NCBI RefSeq assembly: GCF_000373925.1
Contig: NZ_KB892745.1
Coordinates: 56,212-120,211 of the forward strand
Length of the DNA stretch: 64,000 bases
From: Actinopolymorpha alba DSM 45243
GTDB lineage: Bacteria; Actinomycetota; Actinomycetes; Propionibacteriales; Actinopolymorphaceae
Direction of reading: 5' to 3'
Position numbers and translations under genes: made by a program
Part shown: one piece after another, positions 43,734 to 52,044 of the stretch
Numbering within the stretch: the first letter of the stretch is position 1
Layout: the number at the start of each line of letters is the position of its first letter
Notes under the pieces: generated by a model
What the model saw: only the letters and a program-made list of their open reading frames with translations
Databases searched by the model: none
What the model was told of the DNA's origin: nothing

Positions 43734-44255
43734 ATGACGGAGCGCAAGCCACCCGGCGTCAGCTTCGAGACCTGGGTCGACAAGCAGATCCGGGAAGCGA
43801 CCGAGCGGGGAGGGTTCGAGAACCTCCCCGGTGCCGGCAAGCCCATCGCCGACCTCGACAAGCCCTACGACGAGGTGTGGGTGACGAACCACCTGCGCCG
43901 CGAGGGCCTGTCCGGCGAGGAGATCCTGCCCACGCCGTTGAAGCTGCGCAAGGAAGTCGAGCGGCTTCCTGAGACCGTGCGGCGCCTGCGTTCGGAGCAG
44001 GCCGTGCGGGCCGCCGTCGACGAGCTCAACCAGCGGATCAACGACTGGCTACGGATCCCCGTCGGGCCGCCGGTGCGGCTGGCTCCGGTCGACGCGGACA
44101 GGATCGTGGACCAGTGGCGCGCCGACCGGGCGGCGGCCCAGCAGGCCGCGGCTGCGGCCCGCGAGTCCGACGCCGCGCAGCTGCGACAGGCTGCGTCGGA
44201 GCGGCGGTCCCAGTGGTGGCGCCGGATCTTCCGCCGACGCCGCGAAGCCGTCTGA
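43734..44255 (+). CDS. DUF1992 / DnaJ-homologue-type protein
   Basis: A 173-residue protein of the DUF1992 family. The family signature is at residues ~11-60: FETWVDKQIREATERGGFENL and PGAGKPI, followed by a helical region. GGGAG precedes the ATG at 43734. C-terminus is Ala/Arg rich. The role is unknown, despite a historical relation to DnaJ homologue subfamily C member 28. It precedes the channel gene by 6 bp, so the two may be an operon. Confidence 0.85.
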   Translation: MTERKPPGVSFETWVDKQIREATERGGFENLPGAGKPIADLDKPYDEVWVTNHLRREGLSGEEILPTPLKLRKEVERLPETVRRLRSEQAVRAAVDELNQRINDWLRIPVGPPVRLAPVDADRIVDQWRADRAAAQQAAAAARESDAAQLRQAASERRSQWWRRIFRRRREAV

Positions 44256-44261
44256 GCCGCG

Positions 44262-45905
44262 GTGGAAAGCGGTCACTACGTCGTCTGTGGCGATGACACG
44301 ACGACGGTCCGACTTGTGGAGGAGTTACGCGCCGTCCGCGAAGCCGTGACGGTCGTCGTTCCCGATCCTGACAGCGACTACGCCCAGGACATGGAGCGCC
44401 TCGGCGCCACCCTCGTCGTGGCCCCGCGCCCCCATGAGGCGGCGCTCCGGGAGGCCGGCGTCGCCACCGCCCGTGCGGTCGCCCTGGTGAGGACGGACGA
44501 CGTCGGCAACGTGCACGCCGCCCTCACCGTGGAAGAGCTCAACCCGCAGGTCCGCCTCGTGGTCCACATCGTCAACCCACGCCTCGGCGATCACCTCGAA
44601 CGCCTGGCCACCAACTGCACGGTGCTGTCCGCCGCGGCGATGGCCGCGCCGCAGTTCGTCGCGGCCGCCCTCGACGAGTCGAGCGTCCAGTGGATCAGCG
44701 TTGGTGGGCGGGAGGTGGTGGCCGGCCCCGCGAACCTCGTCACTTGCCCGCCGATCGCCGGGCTCGCCCGGGTCGGACGGAACGGCCAGACGAAACTCCT
44801 CCCGACCCACGACGCCGACCTCGTGCTGGGCGCCGCCATCCGCCAGAAGTCGCGGCGGGTCCACCCGCGGTTCAGCGACCTTCTCACCGACCTCGGCCGG
44901 GTGTTCGACCGCAGGTTGCGGTTCGTGGGGCTTGGCCTGCTGGTGTTCATCAGTGTCGGGACCCTCATCCTCTGGAAGTGGCCGCACCGCCCGGGCGACG
45001 GACTCAGCTGGCTGGACGCTCTCTATATCGCGGTGTCGACGGTGACCCTGACCGGTTTCGACGACCCGCGGACCACCGACGCGGCCGCGTGGGTCCGGCT
45101 CGTCGGTGTCGGCGTCCAGCTCCTCGGTCTGGTCATGGTGTCGCTGCTCACGGCGGCGATCGTCGACACGTTCGTCGGTAGCTCCCTCGCCAGGTCCTTC
45201 GGAGGAGTCCGCGGCCGGCCTCGTGGGCACATCGTGGTGTGCGGGCTCGGCACGGTGGGCGCGCAGGTCGCCGAACGCCTCCACCAGCGTGGCTTCAACG
45301 TCGTCGCGATCGAACGCGATCCCGACCGGGCCGGCATCCAGCTGGCGCGCCGGCTGCGGATTCCGGTGATCGTCGGGGACGTCAGCAACGACGCCGTGCT
45401 GTACGACGCGATGATCCATCGCGCCCGGGCTCTCGTCGCGGTGACGAACGACGACGTGGCCAACCTCCAGGCCGGGCTTTACGCGCGCGAACGCAATCCC
45501 GACGCGCGGGTCGTCCTGCGGGTCTTCGATCACGACCTCGCGGGCCGGGTCCAGCAGCGGCTCGGACTCGGCACCACCCGCAGCGTCTCCATCCTGGCGG
45601 CCCCGGCGTTCGCCGCGGAGATGCTCGAACGCCGGGTCGGGGCGACGGTCCCGGCCGGCCGGCGGGTACTCCTCGTCACGGAACTCCCGGTCGGTGCCGG
45701 TTCGGGCGCCGACGGCGGTCTGCTGGGTGATCTCGTCGAGCCGGGCGAGGTCCGGGTCCTCGCGTACCGCCCGTTCGGTGGGCGTTGGGACTGGGACGCG
45801 AGCCTGACCACCCCGCTCCACAGTGGTGACCGGGTCGCGTTGGTGACGACCCGGGCGGGCCTCGCGAGCGCCCTCCTCGCGACCAGGCCGGTGGCTCCGG
45901 TCTGA
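44262..45905 (+). CDS. RCK–two-TM ion channel–RCK protein
   Basis: A 547-residue membrane protein with an unusual order: an N-terminal RCK/TrkA-N domain (HYVVCGDDTTTVRLVEEL), two membrane helices (residues ~219-240 and ~280-305) enclosing a pore loop, then a second RCK domain (HIVVCGLGTVGAQVAERL, with acidic VAIERD end) and a TrkA-C-like tail. The pore loop reads STVTLTGFDD in place of the canonical TVGYGD filter. Ion selectivity is therefore uncertain. GTG start at 44262. Family role: nucleotide-gated cation conduction. Confidence 0.85.
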   Translation: MESGHYVVCGDDTTTVRLVEELRAVREAVTVVVPDPDSDYAQDMERLGATLVVAPRPHEAALREAGVATARAVALVRTDDVGNVHAALTVEELNPQVRLVVHIVNPRLGDHLERLATNCTVLSAAAMAAPQFVAAALDESSVQWISVGGREVVAGPANLVTCPPIAGLARVGRNGQTKLLPTHDADLVLGAAIRQKSRRVHPRFSDLLTDLGRVFDRRLRFVGLGLLVFISVGTLILWKWPHRPGDGLSWLDALYIAVSTVTLTGFDDPRTTDAAAWVRLVGVGVQLLGLVMVSLLTAAIVDTFVGSSLARSFGGVRGRPRGHIVVCGLGTVGAQVAERLHQRGFNVVAIERDPDRAGIQLARRLRIPVIVGDVSNDAVLYDAMIHRARALVAVTNDDVANLQAGLYARERNPDARVVLRVFDHDLAGRVQQRLGLGTTRSVSILAAPAFAAEMLERRVGATVPAGRRVLLVTELPVGAGSGADGGLLGDLVEPGEVRVLAYRPFGGRWDWDASLTTPLHSGDRVALVTTRAGLASALLATRPVAPV

Positions 45906-45958
45906 CACCCCGGAACCCTGTTTGGGAACCCCACGGTCGTTCAGAGAGAATCGGGCTT

Positions 45959-46879
45959 ATGACCTCGGAGAGCTTCACGCGTCCCGGTGCCCTCGACCTG
46001 TCCGGCCTTGGCAGGACTTCCGCCGCTCCAGCGGCTGGCGGCCAGAGTCGCGGGGCCGCCCAAGGCAGCTACGTCGTCGACGTCACCGAAGCCAACTTCC
46101 AGCAGGAAGTCGTCGAGCGGTCCATCACGGTGCCGGTCGTGGTCGACTTCTGGGCCGAATGGTGCGAGCCCTGCAAGCAGCTCAGCCCGATCCTGGAGCG
46201 GCTGTCGGCGGAGTACGCCGGGCGGTTCGTGCTGGCCAAGATCGACGTCGACCAGAACCCCCGCATCGCCCAGTCGGCCGGTGTCCAGAGCATCCCGCTC
46301 GTCGTGGCCGTGGTCCGTGGCCAGCTGGTGCCGCTCTTCCAGGGCGCGCTGCCCGAGGCGCAGGTGCGGCAGTTCATCGACGAGTTGCTCCGCCTCGCGG
46401 TGAGCCAGGGGGTGACCGGCACCGCCGAGCCCGCTGGATCCGTGGCCGAGGACGCCGAACTCGTCCGTGACCCGCGCTACGCCGACGCGGACGCGGCGAT
46501 GGAACGCGGTGACATCGACGGAGCGATCAGTGCGTTCGAGAAGCTTCTGCAGCAGGCGCCGGGCGACGCCGAGGCCAAGCGTGGTCTGGCGCAGGTGCGG
46601 CTGCTGAGCCGGGTCCGCGACTTCCAGCCCGCCCAGGTCCAGGCCGAGGCGGCCGCCAAGCCCGACGACGCCCAGGCCCAGTGCGCGGCGGCCGACCTCG
46701 AGGTCGTCGGTGGCCACCTCGAGGACGGCTTCGCCCGACTGATCGACGCCGTACGCCGCACCGCCGGCGACGAGCGCAACGCCATCCGCATGCATCTGCT
46801 CGAGCTGTTTGACGCGGTAGGCGCGGAGGACGAGCGGGTCATGAAGGCGCGACGACTGCTGAGCACCGCGTTGTTCTGA
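45959..46879 (+). CDS. Thioredoxin-domain/TPR protein (YbbN/CnoX-like)
   Basis: A 306-residue cytosolic protein. Residues ~36-145 are a thioredoxin domain with FWAEWCEPCK, so both redox Cys (69 and 72) are present. This contrasts with E. coli CnoX, which has lost disulphide reductase activity. Residues ~160-306 are TPR-like helical repeats (AMERGDIDGAISAFEKLLQQAPGDAEAK). Such proteins act as holdase chaperones or redox partners under chlorine/oxidative stress. GAGAGAA precedes the ATG. Confidence 0.9.
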   Translation: MTSESFTRPGALDLSGLGRTSAAPAAGGQSRGAAQGSYVVDVTEANFQQEVVERSITVPVVVDFWAEWCEPCKQLSPILERLSAEYAGRFVLAKIDVDQNPRIAQSAGVQSIPLVVAVVRGQLVPLFQGALPEAQVRQFIDELLRLAVSQGVTGTAEPAGSVAEDAELVRDPRYADADAAMERGDIDGAISAFEKLLQQAPGDAEAKRGLAQVRLLSRVRDFQPAQVQAEAAAKPDDAQAQCAAADLEVVGGHLEDGFARLIDAVRRTAGDERNAIRMHLLELFDAVGAEDERVMKARRLLSTALF

Positions 46880-47021
46880 TGGCGGGCTCCGCGGCGTTCT
46901 GATGGTGAGCCTCGAGGGGTTCTGACGCGGTTGTCCACTGGTCGGTCGGTGGTGTAAGCCGCATTCGTCCGTGCTTGGCTACGCTAGCGGACCAGCAGGC
47001 ACTACCGACTGGGGTCATCTT

Positions 47022-48665
47022 GTGAGCATGCGCGTCCTTCGTGTGGTTGCCGGGGCCTTGGTCGCGCTCGTCGGCCTGGTGGCACTCGTCGCCGGCGGCG
47101 TGACGGCGTTCTGGATCGTCGGGCCGGACGACGTCGTCAGCGCGAGCCCGCGAAAGCTCGAGAGCAAGGGCGTCGCGGTCACGACGCCGCCCGACCTGCT
47201 CGACTACTACGGCAACCGGCTGGTGGTGACGGTCGAGTCCGCCGAGAAGGGCCGGGACGTCTTCGTCGGGGTCGGGCACGACATCGACGTGAAGAGCTAC
47301 TTCACCAACGCTCCGCACACCGAGATCACCAAGGTCACCTACCCCCTGGCGCTCACCACCCGCGAGGTCGACGGGAAGCTGACGCGTGTCCTCCGGCCCA
47401 CGGACATCGACTGGTGGGTCGCGAAGGCGTCGGGGAGTGGCGCGCACACGCTGTCGTGGCAGCTCGCCGACGGTCCTTACGACCTGGTGATCATGTCGGC
47501 GGACGGGCGTGCGGGCGTGGATGTCACCGCCACCTTCGGTCTGGAGCTGAAGGGCGCGTTCCGCACCGCCCTGCTGGTCTTCGCCGGCGGTGCGCTCCTC
47601 CTCGTGGGTGGCATCCTGCTGATCCGTGGGCGGCGGCGTGCCTCCCGGAACGACGCCGAGGTCCTGTGGGAAGGCCGCGACCTCTGGGATCAGAACGAGT
47701 TCTGGTCCCAGTCGGGGCAGCCGGATCGGGCTCCCGCTCCCCATCGCGTGCCGGGCGACGGCGCCGGAGTGGCAGGTCCGCACGCGGGTGGGCCGCAGCC
47801 TGGCGCGTGGGGACCCCCACCGGGAGGTTTCCCGGCTCCGCAGCCCGGTCCCGGCCCGGGGCAGCCACCGGGACCCGGGCCTGGTCAGCCGGGACCCGCG
47901 CCGGGTCAACCTGTACCTGCGCCTGGTCAGCTTGTCCCTGGAGCTGGCCAACCACAGGTTTCGCCGTGGGGTCCGCCGGCCGGCAACGCTCCGCCGCCCG
48001 GCTATCCGTCCCACCCGCATGCCGGCGTGGGCGCATACCAGCCGCCACAGCCGCCGCCGGGCCTTCCATCCGTTGACCGGGCCAACCCGCCCGCCGGCAA
48101 TGGGCAGCTGCCCCCGCGCGGCGACCAACCCCGTTTCGACGCGCCCCGATCCTTCGACCCCCCGGGCGCACTCCCATGGCGGCCGGCGGGCGGCCGACCC
48201 AGCCACGCTCCCCGACCTGACGGCCCCAGACCGCCGCACGATCCGGGCAGGTACCCATCCGAGCCGGGGCCCCAGGAAGGCGAGCTGCCCGCGTTCGACT
48301 TTCCGGCAGATCTCCCTGATCTCGCCCTGCCGCCCGTACAACCACCCGCGCAGCCACCCGCGGTCGAGGGCTCCGGATCGGGTGGGCGCAGGATCGCCCG
48401 TCCGGCTGATCACCTGGCGTTCGAGGAGTTCTCCCCCGGGGCGGAGGCGCGGCCGGGAGCGACGCCAACCGGCGAGCACCGCGCCGCACCTGCCGAAACC
48501 TCTGTCGGCGACGGTGCCTCCTGGACCACCGAGGTGAACGGGAACGGCCAGGGTGTGGCGTTGGGGGCTGAGTACGCCGAGCCCCCGCCGTGGCTTCCCG
48601 GGCCGGTCGGACCCGTACTCCCCGCGACGACGGAGGGGAAGGACGGGGAGGACCGCCGTGCCTAG
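47022..48665 (+). CDS. Membrane protein with proline-rich cytosolic tail, unknown
   Basis: A 547-residue protein. N-terminal membrane helix (residues ~8-35, LVALVGLVALVAGGVTAFWIV), an extracytoplasmic domain of ~150 residues, a second helix (~185-205, ALLVFAGGALLLVGGILLI), then a basic stop-transfer RGRRRASRN and a ~340-residue low-complexity tail rich in Pro, Gly and Gln (repeats such as GQPGPAPGQPVPAPGQ). Actinobacteria have comparable proteins upstream of lipoproteins. Function not known. GTG 47022 or ATG 47028 may start it. Confidence 0.75.
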   Translation: MSMRVLRVVAGALVALVGLVALVAGGVTAFWIVGPDDVVSASPRKLESKGVAVTTPPDLLDYYGNRLVVTVESAEKGRDVFVGVGHDIDVKSYFTNAPHTEITKVTYPLALTTREVDGKLTRVLRPTDIDWWVAKASGSGAHTLSWQLADGPYDLVIMSADGRAGVDVTATFGLELKGAFRTALLVFAGGALLLVGGILLIRGRRRASRNDAEVLWEGRDLWDQNEFWSQSGQPDRAPAPHRVPGDGAGVAGPHAGGPQPGAWGPPPGGFPAPQPGPGPGQPPGPGPGQPGPAPGQPVPAPGQLVPGAGQPQVSPWGPPAGNAPPPGYPSHPHAGVGAYQPPQPPPGLPSVDRANPPAGNGQLPPRGDQPRFDAPRSFDPPGALPWRPAGGRPSHAPRPDGPRPPHDPGRYPSEPGPQEGELPAFDFPADLPDLALPPVQPPAQPPAVEGSGSGGRRIARPADHLAFEEFSPGAEARPGATPTGEHRAAPAETSVGDGASWTTEVNGNGQGVALGAEYAEPPPWLPGPVGPVLPATTEGKDGEDRRA

Positions 48666-49791
48666 CGAGGGTGACGGACGAGCCGGCAGGGCACGACCGA
48701 GCGAGCTGAGAAGCGGCGACGCAATGACCAACCGGGCGGGGGCGGGGATGCGGTACGAACGAACGGCCAGGTCAGGACGGCTGAGAGGCTCGGTCGTCGT
48801 TCCCCGACTCCTGGCGAGAGGCGTGCTCGTCGGCGCGATGGGCCTCGCCCTGGCCACTGCGGGATGCGTGTCCATGCCCGAAGCCAGGACCGGAAAGGCC
48901 GCTCCGGCCTGGAGCCCGGCCAGCGAGGATGCGACCAAGGCGTTCCTCAAGCGCCACGACGAGATCAGCAACAAGGCGCGTCTCACCCGCAACCCGGATC
49001 TGGCCAGGGCCGTGGAGTCGGGGCCGCTGTTGCGTGCCAGCAGCGCGGCGTTCCTCATCGCACGACGGCTCGACCCCAAGAACAAAAAGCCCGCGAAGCC
49101 GCTCACCCATGACGACCCCCAGGTCTACCTGCCGAAGTTCGACAACTACCCGGTCTGGTTCGTCGCGGTCTCCCAGGTCGCGCAGGAGGGCCGGACGGCT
49201 GTCGACCTGGTGGCGCGCTCAAGTGCAGGTTCGCCATGGAAGAAGGCACAGTCGGTCGAACTCGACGAGGATGCACAGCTGCCGGCGCTTGCCATGCGTG
49301 ACGGAGCCGCGATCGATGTGTCGGCCAATCCCGGGGACACGCTCGTCCGGCCGCCGGCCAAGGTGGCGATCGCGTACGCCGTACTACTCCAGGACGGCCC
49401 GACCGCCCCGCAGGCCAAGGTTTTCCTGCCATCCCCAGACACCCAGCGTGCCCACCAGGCGGCGCAGCAGAACGCGCGGTCGAAGGCGTTCAGCTACAGC
49501 CAGTCCTTCGACGTCACCTCGATGCGCGCGCTCGCCACGAAGGACGGTGGGGCGCTGGTGCTGTTCACGATGGCGGAGACCGAGCGGCTGGCGATGCGGG
49601 ACGCGGCCACGCTGCAGTTCCGTAAGGAGGACGCCGTGGCCGCCTACACCGGGCTCGACAAGGGAACGGCGTTCCTGCGGACGACCTGGGTTTGGCAGGT
49701 GGCGGCGGTCGTTCCCGCGACTGGCCAGGGCGACGGCAAGGTCCGCCTTCTGGGCGTCACGCGGTCCCTTGCCGAGGCCAACATGAAGTGA
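48658..49791 (+). CDS. Putative lipoprotein, unknown function
   Basis: Up to 377 residues. GTG 48658 overlaps the upstream stop by 8 nt and has GGGGAGG at ideal distance; ATG 48724 is an alternative. The export signal is VPRLLARGVLVGAMGLALATAGC with an ATAGC lipobox, so the mature protein would be lipid-anchored. The ~310-residue body has no enzyme motif that I recognise; VYLPKFDNYPVWFVAVSQV and SFDVTSMRALATKDGGALVLF look like beta strands of a globular domain. Coupled with the upstream membrane protein. Confidence 0.72.
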   Translation: MPSEGDGRAGRARPSELRSGDAMTNRAGAGMRYERTARSGRLRGSVVVPRLLARGVLVGAMGLALATAGCVSMPEARTGKAAPAWSPASEDATKAFLKRHDEISNKARLTRNPDLARAVESGPLLRASSAAFLIARRLDPKNKKPAKPLTHDDPQVYLPKFDNYPVWFVAVSQVAQEGRTAVDLVARSSAGSPWKKAQSVELDEDAQLPALAMRDGAAIDVSANPGDTLVRPPAKVAIAYAVLLQDGPTAPQAKVFLPSPDTQRAHQAAQQNARSKAFSYSQSFDVTSMRALATKDGGALVLFTMAETERLAMRDAATLQFRKEDAVAAYTGLDKGTAFLRTTWVWQVAAVVPATGQGDGKVRLLGVTRSLAEANMK

Positions 49792-49807
49792 CCGGACGGG
49801 CGTCCAG

Positions 49808-50740
49808 TCAGGTGAGGTCGGTGAGGTCGCTGCCGGGTGGGGCGCCGCGTTCGAGGTAGAGGACCTGCCCGTCTGGAGCGTCGAGGACCGCGGCCAGCCG
49901 GCGGTAGGTCCCCGGCAGGCAGCGTTCCCGCACCTGCTCGAGCGTGCAGAACTCCACCTGCCGGATTTCCGCGGCCCGGAGCGTGAAGCGCGCGAGGTCC
50001 TCGGTGTCGTACACACCTCCGTCGAAGAGAAGCTCGACGGCGTCATCCCACCCGCGCCAGGGCGGCAGCCAGTCGACGGAGAGCAGCCGGCCGAGCGGAA
50101 GGTGAGCGCCAAGCTCCTCCCACGCCTCGCGGGTCGCGCCGTCGCGTGGCGACTCGGCGGGCTCGACCACGCCGCCGGGCAGCTCCCAGTCGGTTTTGTA
50201 CGTCGTCTCGCAGAGGAGCACCCGGCCCGCGCGGTCGCGGATGACGATGTGGGCGATCAGCCGGGTCCGCGGCAAGGAGGCGTTGACCAGCCCGATGAAG
50301 CCGGCCGGGGTTTGGGGTTCGGGGTCGCCGGCCAGCCGGGCCAGGACGATCAGATCCTGGCGTTCCCCGTCAATCGTCCGGCGGCCGCGGAGGATGCCCT
50401 CCCGGCGGAGCCCTGCCCGGGCCGCGATCCGCAGCGCGGCGTGGTTGCCGGCGTCGACTTGGGCCTGAACCCGGGCGTGGCCCAGCTCGGTGAACGCGTA
50501 GGTCACCGCGAGGCGGACTGCCCGGGTCGCGAACCCCTGCTGCCGGAACGACACCTCCGTCTGCCAGGTGAGCTCCCCGACGCCGTCGCCCGCGTCGCGC
50601 ACCTCGACCAGCCCGACCGCCGCCCCCTGTGCGGTGACAGTGAACCGAAGCGGATCCTCGTCCTGGGTCGAGGCGCACAGGCTGACGTCGCCGTCGGAGA
50701 TGATCGCGGGCGGGGAGGTTGGTTCGGCTGGTTCGGCCAC
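49808..50740 (-). CDS. GNAT acetyltransferase–Nudix hydrolase fusion
   Basis: A 310-residue two-domain enzyme. Residues ~15-135 are a GNAT domain of the RimJ/RimL type (GVGELTWQTEVSFRQQGFATRAVRL, then AALRIAARAGLRREGILRG). Residues ~155-300 are a Nudix hydrolase with an intact Nudix box (GG at 189-190, REAWEELG at 204-211). The fusion implies that acetylated or acyl-modified and nucleoside-diphosphate-linked substrates are processed together. No function is assigned. Convergent with the lipoprotein gene. Confidence 0.85.
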   Translation of the reverse strand: MAEPAEPTSPPAIISDGDVSLCASTQDEDPLRFTVTAQGAAVGLVEVRDAGDGVGELTWQTEVSFRQQGFATRAVRLAVTYAFTELGHARVQAQVDAGNHAALRIAARAGLRREGILRGRRTIDGERQDLIVLARLAGDPEPQTPAGFIGLVNASLPRTRLIAHIVIRDRAGRVLLCETTYKTDWELPGGVVEPAESPRDGATREAWEELGAHLPLGRLLSVDWLPPWRGWDDAVELLFDGGVYDTEDLARFTLRAAEIRQVEFCTLEQVRERCLPGTYRRLAAVLDAPDGQVLYLERGAPPGSDLTDLT

Positions 50741-50789
50741 GCCCGCAGGCTATCGCCTACGCGCAGACCCGGCGTAGCCACATCGCTTG

Positions 50790-50801
50790 ATGTAACTACA
50801 T
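50790..50801. promoter_or_regulatory. Small palindrome in TA promoter
   Basis: ATGTAACTACAT (arms ATGTA/TACAT) overlaps an A/T-rich stretch with TAGATA, 20-30 bp before the antitoxin GTG. It is the likely binding site for autorepression by the antitoxin. Confidence 0.45.
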
Positions 50802-50821
50802 TAGATAGGTACCTTAGTCGA

Positions 50822-51103
50822 GTGGAAACTATCGGATTGCGAGAGCTCAACCAGAACCCGTCCAAGGCAGTGGCGCGCGTGCGGGCTGGAGCGTCGCTTG
50901 TCGTCACGGATCGGGGCAAACCAGTCCTCCGGATGGTTCCCGAGGTGGAGCATCCGAGCACGCTTCAGCGAATGATCTCCGCCGGAGAGGTCAGGCCACC
51001 TGCGGAACAGGGGTTGCCGGATCTCATCCCGGACCTCGCGCCCGAACTCGATAGCCTGTCTGATCTCCTTGTCGCCGATCGGGACAAGGAGCGCCACCGT
51101 TGA
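50822..51103 (+). CDS. Type II antitoxin, Phd/YefM-like
   Basis: A 93-residue protein with the Phd/YefM N-terminal fold (GLRELNQNPSKAVARVRAGA, then LVVTDRGKPVLRMVP) and a disordered acidic C-terminal half that should wrap the toxin. GTG start. It overlaps the PIN toxin start by four bases (TTGA). Confidence 0.9.
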   Translation: METIGLRELNQNPSKAVARVRAGASLVVTDRGKPVLRMVPEVEHPSTLQRMISAGEVRPPAEQGLPDLIPDLAPELDSLSDLLVADRDKERHR

Positions 51104-51504
51104 TCTACGTTGACTCCTGCGTGCTCCTGAAGTTCATCAAACAGGAGAAAGAAACCGAAGCCCTCCGTGCGTGGCGGCAGGCATTACCCGCGGGCACGGA
51201 GCTGATTACGAGTGAGCTCGCACAACTGGAGATCACCCGGACGCTGCTGCGCGCGGGCATCGACCACCAGCGAGTCCCGTACTTCGCGGGACAGGCGCTG
51301 AAGGGGATCTATCTAGTGGACCTCAGCAGCACTGTCCTGGCCCGCGCCATGGCCTATCGCACTCCCAGACTGGGCTCTCTCGATGCCATCCACCTAGCCA
51401 GTGCGGATCCATTTCGGGTGGAGTTGACGGAGTTTGTTACGTACGACCAAGAGCTCGCGGCGGCGTCCAGCGAGCTCGGCTTCCCTGTCGGCGCGCCATC
51501 CTAG
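51100..51504 (+). CDS. PIN-domain ribonuclease toxin (VapC-like)
   Basis: A 134-residue PIN protein from a TTG start overlapping the antitoxin stop. The acidic metal residues are seen as Asp5 (IYVDSCVLLKF), Glu in TSELAQLE, Asp in GSLDAIHLA and Asp in VTYDQEL. Paired with a Phd/YefM-type antitoxin, which is common for actinobacterial PIN toxins. It cleaves RNA when freed from antitoxin. Confidence 0.9.
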   Translation: MIYVDSCVLLKFIKQEKETEALRAWRQALPAGTELITSELAQLEITRTLLRAGIDHQRVPYFAGQALKGIYLVDLSSTVLARAMAYRTPRLGSLDAIHLASADPFRVELTEFVTYDQELAAASSELGFPVGAPS

Positions 51505-52044
51505 CTAGGTACGACAGCACCGCGTATGCCGTGCAGCGTCGACCTCGATCGTCATAGGGAACCTGAAGACCAGTCTTCTCTGCCCATTCGGGCTTCTGGG
51601 CAAAACTCCCTGACCGTAACTGCCGTCGACGGCGGCTGATCGTGCCGGGTCTTTGTGCCGTGCCGCTGAGATGTTCGACGCCACAGGACTGCGTCGCAGG
51701 GTGACCGTATTGGTTAACCGTCAATTCATGTCGTCTCTGTGGACGTTTCCTTTCCAAGGTCGCCCAGATGTCTCCCTGTTAACACCAGCGTCATTTGCGG
51801 GCTGTCAAAAACGGTCATGTCGAGCTATAAAGGGGCAGTTTGTTTGAGGGCTGGTTGGCATGATTTGGTCAGCCCTGAGGGTCGGTGTGGCGGCGCATCT
51901 TCCGTAGCAATTCCGGACATATTGCCCCTGGCTTGATTGCTGCATGCCTGGACGGGTGGTTTGGCCTCAAGTACGGTCCTTTAGGCGCGATGATCTTGGT
52001 CGGCTAGGGCGGGGCTTCCTTTTCTCTGGGTGGGGTGGTTCGTT
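51505..52044. other. 540-bp intergenic region, no gene recognised
   Basis: Visibly more A/T rich than its surroundings. Short open frames exist on both strands but none has a ribosome site or recognisable product. It should contain the promoter of the rhs gene; TATAAA near 51830 is a candidate -10 without a good -35. Confidence 0.6.

Noticed and set aside
46839..49106. Minus-strand open frame of 755 codons
   Set aside because: Antisense to the proline-rich membrane protein and lipoprotein, which have signal sequences and ribosome sites.
51653..51936. Short open frames before rhs
   Set aside because: No ribosome site, no homology that I recognise, overlapping alternatives; treated as non-coding.
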